From CAYNQK01 sp964470375 (GTDB lineage: Bacteria > Spirochaetota > Spirochaetia > Treponematales > JBGSOB01), in contig CAYYCP010000002.1 in the NCBI GenBank assembly GCA_964470375.1, positions 35,379 to 99,378 of the forward strand: 64,000 nt of DNA, written 5' to 3'. Within the stretch, counting starts at the first letter, position 1; each line of letters starts with the position of its first letter. A model generated the notes under the pieces. The model was not told the origin of the DNA. It ran no database searches and saw nothing but the letters and a program-made list of their open reading frames with translations. This document shows, one piece after another, positions 34,109 through 43,043 of this stretch. A program made the translations under genes and the position numbers.

Positions 34109-34390
34109 CTATGCTTCCATGCGAACGAACATGTACTTCATGATGCTCGTGTCGAGCTTGAAGATCTTTTCGATCTCGGGAATGCGCTCCTGGTCGATGT
34201 TGATGGTGTAAAGGATGTAGTGTCCGCGCTTCTTCTTTTGGATCATGTAGGCCAGTTCCCGGTCGCCCATGTCGTCTTCCTTGACGATCTCGGCGCCGTG
34301 GGAGGTCAGCGTCGCCCGGGCGGCCTCCCTGCCTTGCTTGAAGATCTCCTCTTCCGGATGGAAGATGGAGACGAGTTCGTATTGCCTCAT
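34109..34390 (-). CDS. rpsF: 30S ribosomal protein S6
   Basis: About 93 residues, starting MRQYELVSIFHPEEE and containing LAYMIQKKKRGHYILY, typical of S6. GGAGGAACC precedes the ATG at 34390; the open frame further upstream is leader sequence. First gene of the operon; binds next to S18. Confidence 0.95.
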   Translation of the reverse strand: MRQYELVSIFHPEEEIFKQGREAARATLTSHGAEIVKEDDMGDRELAYMIQKKKRGHYILYTINIDQERIPEIEKIFKLDTSIMKYMFVRMEA

Positions 34391-34514
34391 GGTTCCTCCT
34401 CGTGGTCTTCCGCCGGGCCGTCCGGCGGTCCGCGGTCGGGGCCCCATGGCCCTTCCGCGATATACCGCGCTTTTACGCGGCGATCCGCGGACTATGCGCC
34501 GCGGATAAAGAGGC
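34391..34514 (-). promoter_or_regulatory. Structured 5' leader of the rpsF operon
   Basis: About 124 bases between the predicted transcription start and rpsF. Several GC-rich inverted repeats occur on the minus strand. The last (34410-34428) is a 7-bp stem CCGCCGG / CCGGCGG just upstream of the Shine-Dalgarno. Many bacteria carry an S6:S18-binding autoregulatory leader here, so that role is plausible; it has not been matched to the known motif. Confidence 0.4.
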
Positions 34515-34520
34515 GCGTGG

Positions 34521-34550
34521 AGGGTAGCACGCGACGCCGCGCGTAGTCAA
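34521..34550 (-). promoter_or_regulatory. Promoter of rpsF-ssb-rpsR-rplI-dnaB-comFB
   Basis: Minus strand TTGACT (34545-34550), an 18-base spacer and TACCCT (34521-34526). Confidence 0.6.
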
Positions 34551-34704
34551 GGACAGACGGGCGCCAGGGCCCGCCTCGTAGCCGACCGTGGCCGCCGGAT
34601 CGTAGTCCGGGTACGCCGGGCGTGCAGGAACGTGAAAAATCGCCGAGAATATGTGGTAGTGCTAGTCCGGAAGACGATGGGCCGGCCGGGCTCCAGGAGG
34701 CTCC
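34551..34704. other. Intergenic stretch, no gene seen
   Basis: Together with the rpsF leader this makes a gene-free gap of about 310 bases between divergent units. The right part should hold the promoter for the plus-strand gene at 34705. Only a weak candidate (GTGAAA with a poor -10 near GTGGTAGTGCTAG) is visible, and GGAGG precedes that gene's ATG. Confidence 0.5.
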
Positions 34705-35160
34705 ATGTCACAGCGCATCCGCTTCAATGACGATATCCTTTACCTGACCTTCAAGATCAAGGCCCTGCGCGACGGCCTGTCTCTGGAGGCTGATCCGGCC
34801 ATGTTCGCGCGTCAGGCGGCCTCGGAACTCTTTTTCGTGGCGGGATGCCTGGACAGCCTGGGCCGCTTCCTGGAAGCCAATCAACGTCTGATAGACTGGC
34901 CCGAATACCTTCGTTCCCTTTACCTCCTGGAGCGCCAGTTCGTAGATCTCCTGGCCCTGGCCATAGACGACGAGTCGGGATACGGCCGGCATTTCGGGGA
35001 TGACTTGCCGCGCCTGGCCGATCTCTTGGAGGATCGACGAGGCATTCTGGAGGAACTGCGCCGGAGCCTGGGGCAGAAGTCCCGGGAGGAGGCCCCGGCT
35101 GATGACGTGGTCTCCAAGGACGAGCTGGACGAGCTCCTGCGCGGGGGCGAGTCCACATAA
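34705..35160 (+). CDS. Hypothetical protein, helical
   Basis: 151 residues, soluble, predicted mostly alpha-helical with an acidic C-terminal tail (SKDELDELLRGGE). No family recognised. AGGAGG lies 5 bases before the ATG. The tail ending resembles short docking peptides that end in LDELL-type motifs (as in flagellar or chemotaxis adaptors), but this is only a resemblance. It precedes hisS, which has its own promoter. Confidence 0.65.
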   Translation: MSQRIRFNDDILYLTFKIKALRDGLSLEADPAMFARQAASELFFVAGCLDSLGRFLEANQRLIDWPEYLRSLYLLERQFVDLLALAIDDESGYGRHFGDDLPRLADLLEDRRGILEELRRSLGQKSREEAPADDVVSKDELDELLRGGEST

Positions 35161-35173
35161 GCCGAGACGGGCC

Positions 35174-35203
35174 TTGATGCGACCCGGTGCGATAGGCCAT
35201 AGT
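35174..35203 (+). promoter_or_regulatory. Promoter of hisS
   Basis: TTGATG (35174-35179), an 18-base spacer and CATAGT (35198-35203). The hisS ATG begins 6 bases after the -10 box and no Shine-Dalgarno is present, predicting a leaderless mRNA. Confidence 0.55.
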
Positions 35204-35209
35204 GTGACA

Positions 35210-36514
35210 ATGCCGGCTCCACTGATAGAGGCGCGGGTCCTCAAGGGCTTCCGCGATTCCCTGCCAACTGACGAGATGCGCAGACTGTCCTGCTTCAGAG
35301 AGGTGGAAGAGGTCTTCCGCTCGCGCGGCTTCGTGCCTATAGACACTCCCGCCATGGAGTATGCCGAGGTCCTCCTGGGCAAGGGCGGCGGCGAGACCGA
35401 GAAACAGATCTACCGCTTCCAGGACCACGGCAAACGGGACGTGGCTCTACGCTTCGACCTGACTGTGCCTTTCGCCCGTTTCATGGCCGAGCATCACGGT
35501 GAGCTGGGACTACCCTTCCGGCGTTACCATATCGCCAAGGTCTGGCGGGGGGAAAACACCCAGCGTGGGCGTTACCGCGAGTTCTTTCAGTGCGATTGCG
35601 ATATCGTGGGGACGGATTCCCCAGCCGCGGACTTCGAGGTTTTGGAGACCGCCGCCGAGGCCCTCGATCGCCTGGGGCTGAAGGATTTCAGCATTCGCGT
35701 CTCGCACCGGGCCGCCTTCAACCACTTTCTCGAGCGGATCGGAGCGGCCGGCGCCTCGGCCGAAATCCTCAGGGCCGCCGACAAGCTGGCCAAGCTTGGG
35801 CATGAGGAGACAGAGGCCTTGATAGCCGCCGCAGCCGGTCCACAGGGCGCCCGCTCTATAATGGATTTTATCTCTATCTCCGGGGATTTTGAGGCCGGCC
35901 TTGAGCGCATGCGGTCCATCCTTGGCGGACCCGAGCCCGGGATCGAGCGCCTGGAGAGGGTCTGGGCCTACGCCTGCGAGACCGGGCTAGCGCGCAGGCT
36001 CGTCCTGGACGCCTCCATCACCCGAGGCCTGGATTATTACACCGGCATTGTCTTCGAGACCTTCCTTGGGTCCTGCCCCGGGATGGGCTCAGTCTGCTCG
36101 GGCGGGCGCTACGACGACCTGGCCTCCCTGTATTCCAAGGAACGCATGCCCGGCGTGGGCGCCTCTATAGGCATGGATCGCCTCCTGGCGGCCCTCGACG
36201 AGTCCGGCGCGGACCAAGCCCCCGCCTCCGCCGCCGATGCCCTGATCGTGTGCATGGAAGAGGAGTTCCTGGGCCGGGCCTTCACCCTGGCCGGGCGGCT
36301 CAGGGCGAAGGGGCTCTCGATCGAGGTATTCACCGAGAGGAAGAAACTGCCCCAGGCCTTCGCCTACGCCGAGAAGCGCGGCATACCCAAGGTCGTCATC
36401 ATCGGGCCGGACGAGGCCGCCTCAGGATATTTCAGCATACGCGACCTGGGGAGCCGCCAGAATGCCAGCCTGCCGGGAGAGGCCGAGCTGGCTGCCGCCC
36501 TGGGGGCTCGATGA
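35210..36514 (+). CDS. hisS: Histidyl-tRNA synthetase
   Basis: About 434 residues, class II synthetase. Motif 2 region YHIAKVWRGENTQRGRYREF, HisA motif LDASITRGLDYYTG and motif 3 GVGASIGMDRL are clear, with a C-terminal anticodon-binding domain (VFTERKKLPQAFAYAEKRG). The start MPAPLIEARVLKGFRD matches the family; the 70 extra open codons upstream overlap the neighbouring gene. It overlaps the lipoprotein gene downstream (ATGA). Confidence 0.95.
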   Translation: MPAPLIEARVLKGFRDSLPTDEMRRLSCFREVEEVFRSRGFVPIDTPAMEYAEVLLGKGGGETEKQIYRFQDHGKRDVALRFDLTVPFARFMAEHHGELGLPFRRYHIAKVWRGENTQRGRYREFFQCDCDIVGTDSPAADFEVLETAAEALDRLGLKDFSIRVSHRAAFNHFLERIGAAGASAEILRAADKLAKLGHEETEALIAAAAGPQGARSIMDFISISGDFEAGLERMRSILGGPEPGIERLERVWAYACETGLARRLVLDASITRGLDYYTGIVFETFLGSCPGMGSVCSGGRYDDLASLYSKERMPGVGASIGMDRLLAALDESGADQAPASAADALIVCMEEEFLGRAFTLAGRLRAKGLSIEVFTERKKLPQAFAYAEKRGIPKVVIIGPDEAASGYFSIRDLGSRQNASLPGEAELAAALGAR

Positions 36515-37179
36515 GGCCCGGAACTGCAGGACCGCGGGTAGGCCTCCTCCTGACCGCTCTGACCTTCCTGATCTCATGCTCGGGCGAACCCCCGGCCATC
36601 CAATCCCTGCGCTGGCTCTTGATACGCGGGAGTCTGGAAGCCGGCGCCCCCCCGGAGAGCCTCTCCGTCTTCGCATCGATACATGATCCCGACGGGAGCG
36701 AAGACATAGAGGCTCTCTACCTGGCATGCGACGAGGCCTCCCTGGTCTGGAAGTTCGACAAGGACACCTGGATTGAGAAGGAGCAGGAGGGATCCACCTG
36801 GATCGGCTCGAACGCCATCGCCATGCCCGACGGCTCGGCCCTCCCCCGCGCGGCCTATCGCCTCATGGTCGTAGACGCAGCCGGCGAGCGCGACGAGCGC
36901 CTTTTCAGGCTGGCCGAGCCTCCTTCGGACGTGAAGGTGACGGCCCAGCTGCGCGATGGCAACCTCCTAGTGGACCTGCCCTTCTCCGCCGGCCAGGCCG
37001 TTTTCCAGGACGCGGCCGGAGCCACCCTCCTCAGCCTGCCCATCGGCGAGGGCAGCCAGGCTCTGTCCAGTCTCATGAACAGCCAGCCCCTGGCCTCGGC
37101 GGCCAAGTACCTGGTGATCATGTCGATAGACGAGAGCCGCAACATTGGGGCCGTATCGGCCAGGCTGAGCCTGCCGTGA
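36511..37179 (+). CDS. Predicted lipoprotein
   Basis: About 222 residues with a lipoprotein signal (LLLTALTFLISC, Cys at ~24), followed by two beta-rich regions; SVFASIHDPDGSEDIEALYL resembles an Ig-like or fibronectin-like surface domain. ATGA overlap with hisS, GTGA with trmB, so it is translated in a tRNA-function operon although its own role is presumably in the envelope. Not otherwise recognised. Confidence 0.75.
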   Translation: MRPGTAGPRVGLLLTALTFLISCSGEPPAIQSLRWLLIRGSLEAGAPPESLSVFASIHDPDGSEDIEALYLACDEASLVWKFDKDTWIEKEQEGSTWIGSNAIAMPDGSALPRAAYRLMVVDAAGERDERLFRLAEPPSDVKVTAQLRDGNLLVDLPFSAGQAVFQDAAGATLLSLPIGEGSQALSSLMNSQPLASAAKYLVIMSIDESRNIGAVSARLSLP

Positions 37180-37871
37180 GCGATGCGGCGAAGGCGGCCG
37201 CGGCGCGTACGGTCAAAAGCTACGTCATCCGCTCCGGCCGCATGACCGATGCCCAGAAGGAGGCCTACGCGGCCCTCCTTCCCCGCTACGGCATCGATCC
37301 CGGGGACTGGCCGCCCGATCCGCGCAGTCTCTTCCCGGGGGCCGTGAGGGTCATCGTCGAGATCGGATTCGGCATGGGCGCGGCCACCCTGGAGATGGCG
37401 GCCGCCCAACCTGAGACAGGCTTCATCGGCATAGAGGTGCACCGCCCGGGCATAGGTAAGCTGATGATGGAGGCCGAGCGCTTGGGATTGAATAACCTGC
37501 GCGTGGCCGAGGGCGACGCCATCGGTATATTAGAAAACTGCCTGATCCCGGGCAGCCTGGACGGCATCCATCTCTACTTCCCCGATCCCTGGCCCAAAAA
37601 GCGCCACCATAAGCGGCGCATCGTTCAGGCGGGATTTTGCGCCCTAGCCGCCTCCCGCCTCAGACCGGGCAGCGGCTATATCCACATGGTCACCGACGAT
37701 AAGGACTACGCCGAGGCCGCCCTGGCGGCCTTCGAGGCCGCGCCCCTCCTCGCGAACGCCGGCCATGGCTTCATCGAGAGGCCGGCCTGGAGGCCCCTGA
37801 CGAAATTCGAGCGCCGCGCCCTGGACAAGGGCCAGGCTTCCTACGACATGCTCTTCACCCGCAGGGCCTAA
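37176..37871 (+). CDS. trmB: tRNA (guanine-N7-)-methyltransferase
   Basis: 231 residues, GTG start overlapping the previous stop. SAM-binding EIGFGMGAATLEMA, FIGIEVHRPGIGKL, and the catalytic and tRNA-binding FPDPWPKKRHHKRR are all conserved. It makes m7G46 in tRNAs. Follows hisS and a lipoprotein in one unit. Confidence 0.95.
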   Translation: MSDAAKAAAARTVKSYVIRSGRMTDAQKEAYAALLPRYGIDPGDWPPDPRSLFPGAVRVIVEIGFGMGAATLEMAAAQPETGFIGIEVHRPGIGKLMMEAERLGLNNLRVAEGDAIGILENCLIPGSLDGIHLYFPDPWPKKRHHKRRIVQAGFCALAASRLRPGSGYIHMVTDDKDYAEAALAAFEAAPLLANAGHGFIERPAWRPLTKFERRALDKGQASYDMLFTRRA

Positions 37872-37962
37872 AGCCGGGCCGGACGCGGTGGCTCCGTGAG
37901 ACTGGCGACGCCTCGGAGCAGCCCTCAGCTCCCTTCGATGCAGCGAATGCTGCCCTTCGCCG

Positions 37963-40900
37963 CTAAAAATTCAAGCTGATGCTGATGCCAAGGCTGGGAG
38001 CCAAGCGCAGGGAGTCATAGAAGCCTCCCCAGGCGAAGCTGGGATCGATTTTGGCATAGACCGAGGCGTCCAGATCCCCCTCGATTGCGAGACCCGCGCG
38101 ATACCCCAGAGGCAGGGACAGGCTGCGACCGCCGGAGCGCAAGAGAGTGAGGGAAATGGCGCCCTCAAAGCTCGAATAGGCCTCAAGGCGGCCTGTTTCC
38201 AGGCCCTCCAGGAGGGGCATGGAGAGGCGGGCCCTCTCGCGCGCGGAACCCTGGCGGGGACGTCCGAAGAGGGCTTGCCGGGCCGCGCTGAGGGCCTCGC
38301 TCGCAGGACGGCCCAGCCTGAGGCTGAAGGAGGCTGACTCGTAGAAGCTCTCCTCGCCCGTGCCCGCACGGAGGTCGTTACGGGCCTTGAGGCTGTCATT
38401 GCCACCCAGGCCCAGGAGGCAGTCGAGGCTCATCGAATAGACGGCCTCCACGACATCTCCGCCTGAGCTCCGTATGCTCAGAGCATGGCTGCTTGCCCAC
38501 TCATCGCTGCTGAGGGAGACGAAAATGGGTCGCGGGCTGCCTGAGCCCAGGATGTCGAGGGCTCCAAAGCCCAGCTTCACGATATGGTGCGTCTCATCCC
38601 CATAGCTTCCCCCCGTTCTCCAGGCCAAGCGCTCCAAGGAGTAGGATGCCGAGAGGGGGAAGAGGGCTTCCAAGATTGAGAGGCCGGGAGAACGCTCTAG
38701 CTTCAGGCCGGCCTTGGCGGAGAGACGGGCGTCCAGGGGCTCAGCCTCCAGGGCGGCCAGGTCGGCCTGGAATCCATCATCCCAGAATTCCGCGATCGGC
38801 AGGCCCGCGTAGAGGGAGGGCAGCTCGGACATGGCCAAGACCCAGGCCTGGAACTGGTCGGTGAAGCCCTTCCCTTCGTCTACCTCGCACAGGGAGGCTC
38901 TGCGGCCGTAGCTGGGGCTGAGGCGGAGGGTCCCGGCCCTGTCCAAGAGGATGAGGGGCTCGATAGCGAACTCCGCCATGGAATTGAGTTCGGGGACGAT
39001 GCCGGGGGCCCTGACGGAGCTTGCCTTTATGGAAAGGTCCTTGGATGGGCTGCCCTCGCGCCTCGTTCCGCCCAGCTCGATGCTAGCCTCTATGCCCCGC
39101 TGGACATTCTGTCCAGCCACCATCGGCCAGAGCAGGGCGTAGTCCTGTATCCAGTTTTCGAAATAGCGCCCGATCTCCTTGGGGATCGAGGGCTCTCGCG
39201 CTGACAGGGCTAACAGGGCGGCCAGCTTCTCCGGCCCCATGGATGCCTGGGCGCCCAGGCTCCAGGCCCGGAGGATCTCGCCAGAGGCGCGCGAAGCCTG
39301 GGCTTCGGCGCTCAAACCGGCCCTGTCCAGGTAGTGGAGGCGGCCTTGGAGGACGAGGGCGCTGGCTCCATTCTCATCCATCGAGTAGCTGTTGCTGATG
39401 GAGCCGAAGGGGGCCTGGGCGCTCAGGACATGGGATGCCCGGGAGACCCTGGCCTGGACCTGCCCGGCCTGGTCCGAGGACGCTGAGATGCCCAGGCCGG
39501 CCTTGATCCCCATGAAGCCGAGGAGGCCCAGCTCAAGTCCGGTATCGGCTAGGGCCGAGAATGTCGAGCCGAGGCTTGTCTCCTCTCTGAGGGATGCCCG
39601 CAGGGAGCCCAGGATGTCCAGGCCTCCCAGGCTGAGGAGGGGGCCTGGGGACTGGTAGACAAGCATACCCTCGTTCCTGAGCATTCCCTGTGCCCGGCCC
39701 TGCCTGAGGACGAAGGCCATGATATCGAAGTTGCCCGCTTCGGCCCGGCCGAAATCCAGGCGGATCCCGCTCAGGTTCGCGGGGGCGCGGCCCGCGGGCA
39801 GGCGGGCGACGGCGAATACCGAACCATCGGGGCCCTGGCCCTCGGCGGAGCCCGTGGCGCTGTCGATGCGGATGCGCCTCCAGCCCGGGCCCAGGGAATC
39901 AGGATCGAAGGAATAGCCCAGGGCGGCATCCATGCCCTCGAGGAGGTGGAGCTCGACCGGGTCGGCGCCGGGAAGACTCGAGCGGATGTAGATATCCAAG
40001 TATTTGTAGGCGCCCATATCGACGGGGCTGAATTCCAGCCTGCAACTGGCGCCCGTTGCCAGGGCCGGCGAGATGGTTATGATTGTCCAGGCGGCCGGAG
40101 CGGAACCGAAGTCATCAGGGAAGGCGGAACGAGGACCCAGTGTCCCCTCCTCCTGGCTGCTGGCGCTGAGGGAGGCAGCCTCGGCCCCGCCCGGGATCCA
40201 GGTGGCGCCGCGCAGGGATAGACCGCCTACCAGGAGGCGGCCTGCGCAGCCCGCCCCGCTCAGGCTCAGGCGCAGGCGCAGGCTCGGGCGGCCAGAGAAT
40301 ACATCATAGAGACTGCCGGCGCTGAGGCCGTCCAAGGGCAGCTCAATATCCCTCCAGGCCGAGTCCAGGTTGGTGACGACGATGGACTCGGTCCTGGCCG
40401 GGTATTTGAAGGAGGGATCGGCCTCACCGGGCCTCTCGGCCAGGGCCCCTAGCTCGATGCGCAGCGTGGGCGTTCCTCCTGATGCGGGCAGGTAGCGCAG
40501 GGACAGGACGAGGGTCCCGGCGCCCCGGGCCGCTTCGGCGAAGGCCTTATCCAGGCGGGTTTGCATGCCCACCCAGGCGTTCGCATCGTCCAAGTCGAAT
40601 TCCGCCACGGCCAGGGTGCCCTTGGATGCCGAGGCGGTCAGGTAGGGGCCCTGGCGCGCCTGGGGATCGGCCGCCTCGGGCGGGGGGATGAGGTCGATGT
40701 CGCCTAGGGTCTTGTTGCCCCAGACATCGGCGCTGGCATAATCGCGGTAGATGAGGGGGGAGCGATCCGCCTCGTAGAGGCCGGGCGGAACCGAGGACCT
40801 TTCCCAGCCGGCCTCGGCGGCGTCGATGCGCTCATCAAGGAAACCATCGCGGGGAAGGATGAAGAGACCGTCTGCATCCGCCAACCCGTACTGAAGAGCC

Positions 40901-42617
40901 AGGTCTATGCGGCCCTCGAAGCCGCCTCCCCGCCCCTGGACACCCAGGAGGAGGGAGCCGAAGCCAGGCGAGGCCCTGCCCTCGCTGTCGCCCCAGAGGA
41001 AGGCCAGGGACTGGCGCAGCCCTATACCCGCGTATGCCTTCAAGGCCTCGGAGCCGAATTCCGCAAAGGCCGCCGCGCTCAGCTGCCCGGCTTCCAAGGA
41101 CGCTTGCGGCATGGCGTACTCCAGGCTCACCAGGTCGGCCGGGCCGATGTCGATGGTGAAGCTGATCTCTCCTGTCTGACTGTCCAGGCTGTAGCGCTCC
41201 TCCGGCCTCCCGTTCACCCGCACGACCAGGCTGCCCGGGATTGCGCCGCTCGGTATAGAGTAGGCCTGGGAGGATACTGCGGCCTCAAAGCGGATCTCGA
41301 TGCCTGAGAGCNNNNNNNNNNNNNNNNNNNNNNNNNNNNNNNNNNNNNNNNNNNNNNNNNNNNNNNNNNNNNNNNNNNNNNNNNNNNNNNNNNNNNNNNN
41401 NNNNNNNNNNNAGAGTAGGCCTGGGAGGATACTGCGGCCTCAAAGCGGATCTCGATGCCTGAGAGCCAGCCCGCTGGGAGGCGGGGATCGTAGAGCTGGG
41501 GCTCAATGGGGGCGAGGGGCTTCAGGGCCAGTACAGCATAAGGATCTGCCTGACCGATACGGTAGATCTCGGCGTAGCCCTCCTGGGGCTGGACGCGCAC
41601 TCCGTACTCGCTCAGGCGGGCCCCGCCCCTCTCGTAGACCGCGGCGCCAAGGCCCTCGGCGCCGGACATGGATGCCGGGATGGGGTAGCGCGAAAGGATC
41701 TCCAGGGGATTGTCCAGGCCCGGCTCGTAGAGCCGCACCGCGGGACCGAGCGGATCCAGGTTCACCGTATCGCCGGAGCCCGGCGCGGGGTAGACGAGGA
41801 CCAGGGTTTTTTCCTCCAGAGGCGCAGGGAAATCCACCGTTCCGCGCGAGAGGGAAATAGCGGCTCCGCTCAAGGACGCGTAGGTGAAGCCGTCGCTTCC
41901 TAAAAGGCCGCTGGGGGCGCGCCTATAGATATCGACCGAGACAGCAGGCCTGTTCGGGAGTATGAAGTAGCGTCCGCGGATGAAGGCCGTTGCCGGCATG
42001 CTCTGACCGAGGATTTGCTTGTCCCCGCGGTAGGTCCTCGTCTCCGTGCGCGTGCCCTCGTAGCGCAGGATGGCCCGGGCCTTGAAACCGTAATCCTGGC
42101 TGTCCTGGGCGTCACCGAGGGCCAAGCCCAGGCCGGGGCTTGAGGGGCCCGAGGGTCCGATGGGGAGGCCGGCCCCGAAGAAGAAGGGGAAGTCGGCGTT
42201 GCCGAAGCTGAATTCGCTCACCAGGCCCCGGCCTTGCTGGCGCTTGTATGCGAGGGCGTAGCGGTTGGAGAGGGCGTCGTCGGAAAGAGAGGCCTTTATG
42301 GCCCAGCCCTCGGCGAAAACGAGGCTCAGGTCAAGGTCGCTGGCCTGGGAAAAGGCCGGGAAGGGCAGAGAAGCGGCCAAACCCCATGAGGGGGCTGTCC
42401 AGGACAGGCTCGCGCCCAGGGAGGCGTCCATGGACCAACTGCCGCGGATCACGAGCTCCAGGTCGTCCTCGCGCTGGGCGCCGCCCAAAAAGGAGGGCGG
42501 GGCCTCGATCGGCAGGGCCGCCGGGACCGGTAGGGCATCCCGGGACGGGACGTCCTGGGAGTGGGCGGAGAGGGCGCAGGCGAGGCAGGCGGCGAGGGCG
42601 GCTTTCCGCGGGGGCAT
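37963..42617 (-). CDS. Very large outer-membrane-type protein (gene interrupted only by an assembly gap)
   Basis: Merging the duplicated 55 bases around the N run at 41312-41411 leaves 4,500 bases, an intact frame of about 1,499 residues. At the join the frame reads SSQAYS-IPSGAIPGSLVVRVNGRP. A signal peptide (MPPRKAALAACLACALSAHS) opens it. Beta-rich segments follow, with a repeated surface-type motif (RVNGRPEERYSLDSQTGEIS), a carbohydrate-binding-like region (~WVGMQTRLDKAF), and a long C-terminal alternating hydrophobic region ending SLGISISLNF. A terminal Phe is the classical outer-membrane beta-barrel signal. Domain layout recalls very large translocon or adhesin barrels such as SprA, but no homology is proven. 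Its promoter lies 6 bases upstream of the start. Confidence 0.7.
41257..41466. other. Assembly gap with 55-base duplicated flanks
   Basis: 100 N (41312-41411) separate two identical 55-base copies (41257-41311 and 41412-41466). This is the signature of two contigs that overlap by a k-mer of 55 but were scaffolded with a fixed-length gap. The true sequence has one copy and no gap. Confidence 0.93.
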
Positions 42618-42623
42618 CGCCCA

Positions 42624-42652
42624 AGTATTATTGAAATCGACCCTGGAGGCAA
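42624..42652 (-). promoter_or_regulatory. Promoter of the large outer-membrane-type gene
   Basis: Minus strand TTGCCT (42647-42652), a 17-base spacer and AATACT (42624-42629). The start codon is 6 bases after the -10 box. Confidence 0.5.
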
Positions 42653-42675
42653 GGAGGAAGACCCTGACGGTATCC

Positions 42676-42951
42676 ATGTTCCAAGCCATCGTCGAGATCC
42701 CCGGCGTAAGCTCCATTAAGGATAAGCGTCGGGTGGTGCATTCGCTCCGCGACCGCATCCAGAGGAAATTCCGGGTCTCCTGCGCCGAGGTGGACCTGAA
42801 CGATTCCCTGGCCTTCTGCCAGCTGGGCGCGGCCATCGTCTCCAACTCGCGCAGCCACGGCGAGGGGGTCATGCAGAAGGCATTGTGCATGATAGAGGAT
42901 TCGGGCGAGGTGCGCGTCCACGATTTCCAGATCCATAGCGAGACCTACTGA
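42676..42951 (+). CDS. DUF503-family protein
   Basis: 91 residues. IVEIPGVSSIKDKRRVVHSL and FRVSCAEVDLNDSLAFCQLG and IVSNSR match DUF503 (YlxP), a small family often near rbfA or translation genes, function unknown. The ATG at 42676 lacks a close Shine-Dalgarno. AAGGAGG is 6 bases before an in-frame CTG at 42664, so the protein may really start there with four more residues. Head-to-head with the large outer-membrane-type gene. Confidence 0.82.
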   Translation: MFQAIVEIPGVSSIKDKRRVVHSLRDRIQRKFRVSCAEVDLNDSLAFCQLGAAIVSNSRSHGEGVMQKALCMIEDSGEVRVHDFQIHSETY

Positions 42952-42952
42952 G

Positions 42953-42976
42953 CCCCGCGCGCCCGGCCGGGGTCTT
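42953..42976 (+). terminator. Possible terminator after DUF503
   Basis: CCCCG / CGGGG inverted repeat followed by TCTT. Weak: short stem, only three U. Confidence 0.3.
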
Positions 42977-43002
42977 GAAGGAGGCTCCTCGCGATAGCAT
43001 TA

Positions 43003-43032
43003 TTGGGGATATTGTGCTCACTGCGATATCAT
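43003..43032 (+). promoter_or_regulatory. Possible promoter of the lipoprotein at 43044
   Basis: TTGGGG (43003-43008), an 18-base spacer and TATCAT (43027-43032). The start codon follows 11 bases later. An AGGGG Shine-Dalgarno lies in between, partly upstream of the expected start site. Confidence 0.45.
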
Positions 43033-43043
43033 AGGGGTAAGTG

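Noticed and set aside
41257..41466. Direct 55-base repeat as a possible recombination or mobile-element footprint
   Set aside because: The same 55-base length occurs at the other N run, and collapse restores an intact frame at both, so it is an assembly artefact.
37963..42617. Two separate genes (37963-41223 and 41214-42617)
   Set aside because: The apparent start at 41223 and the stop at 41214 exist only because of the unmerged overlap; the joined frame is continuous.
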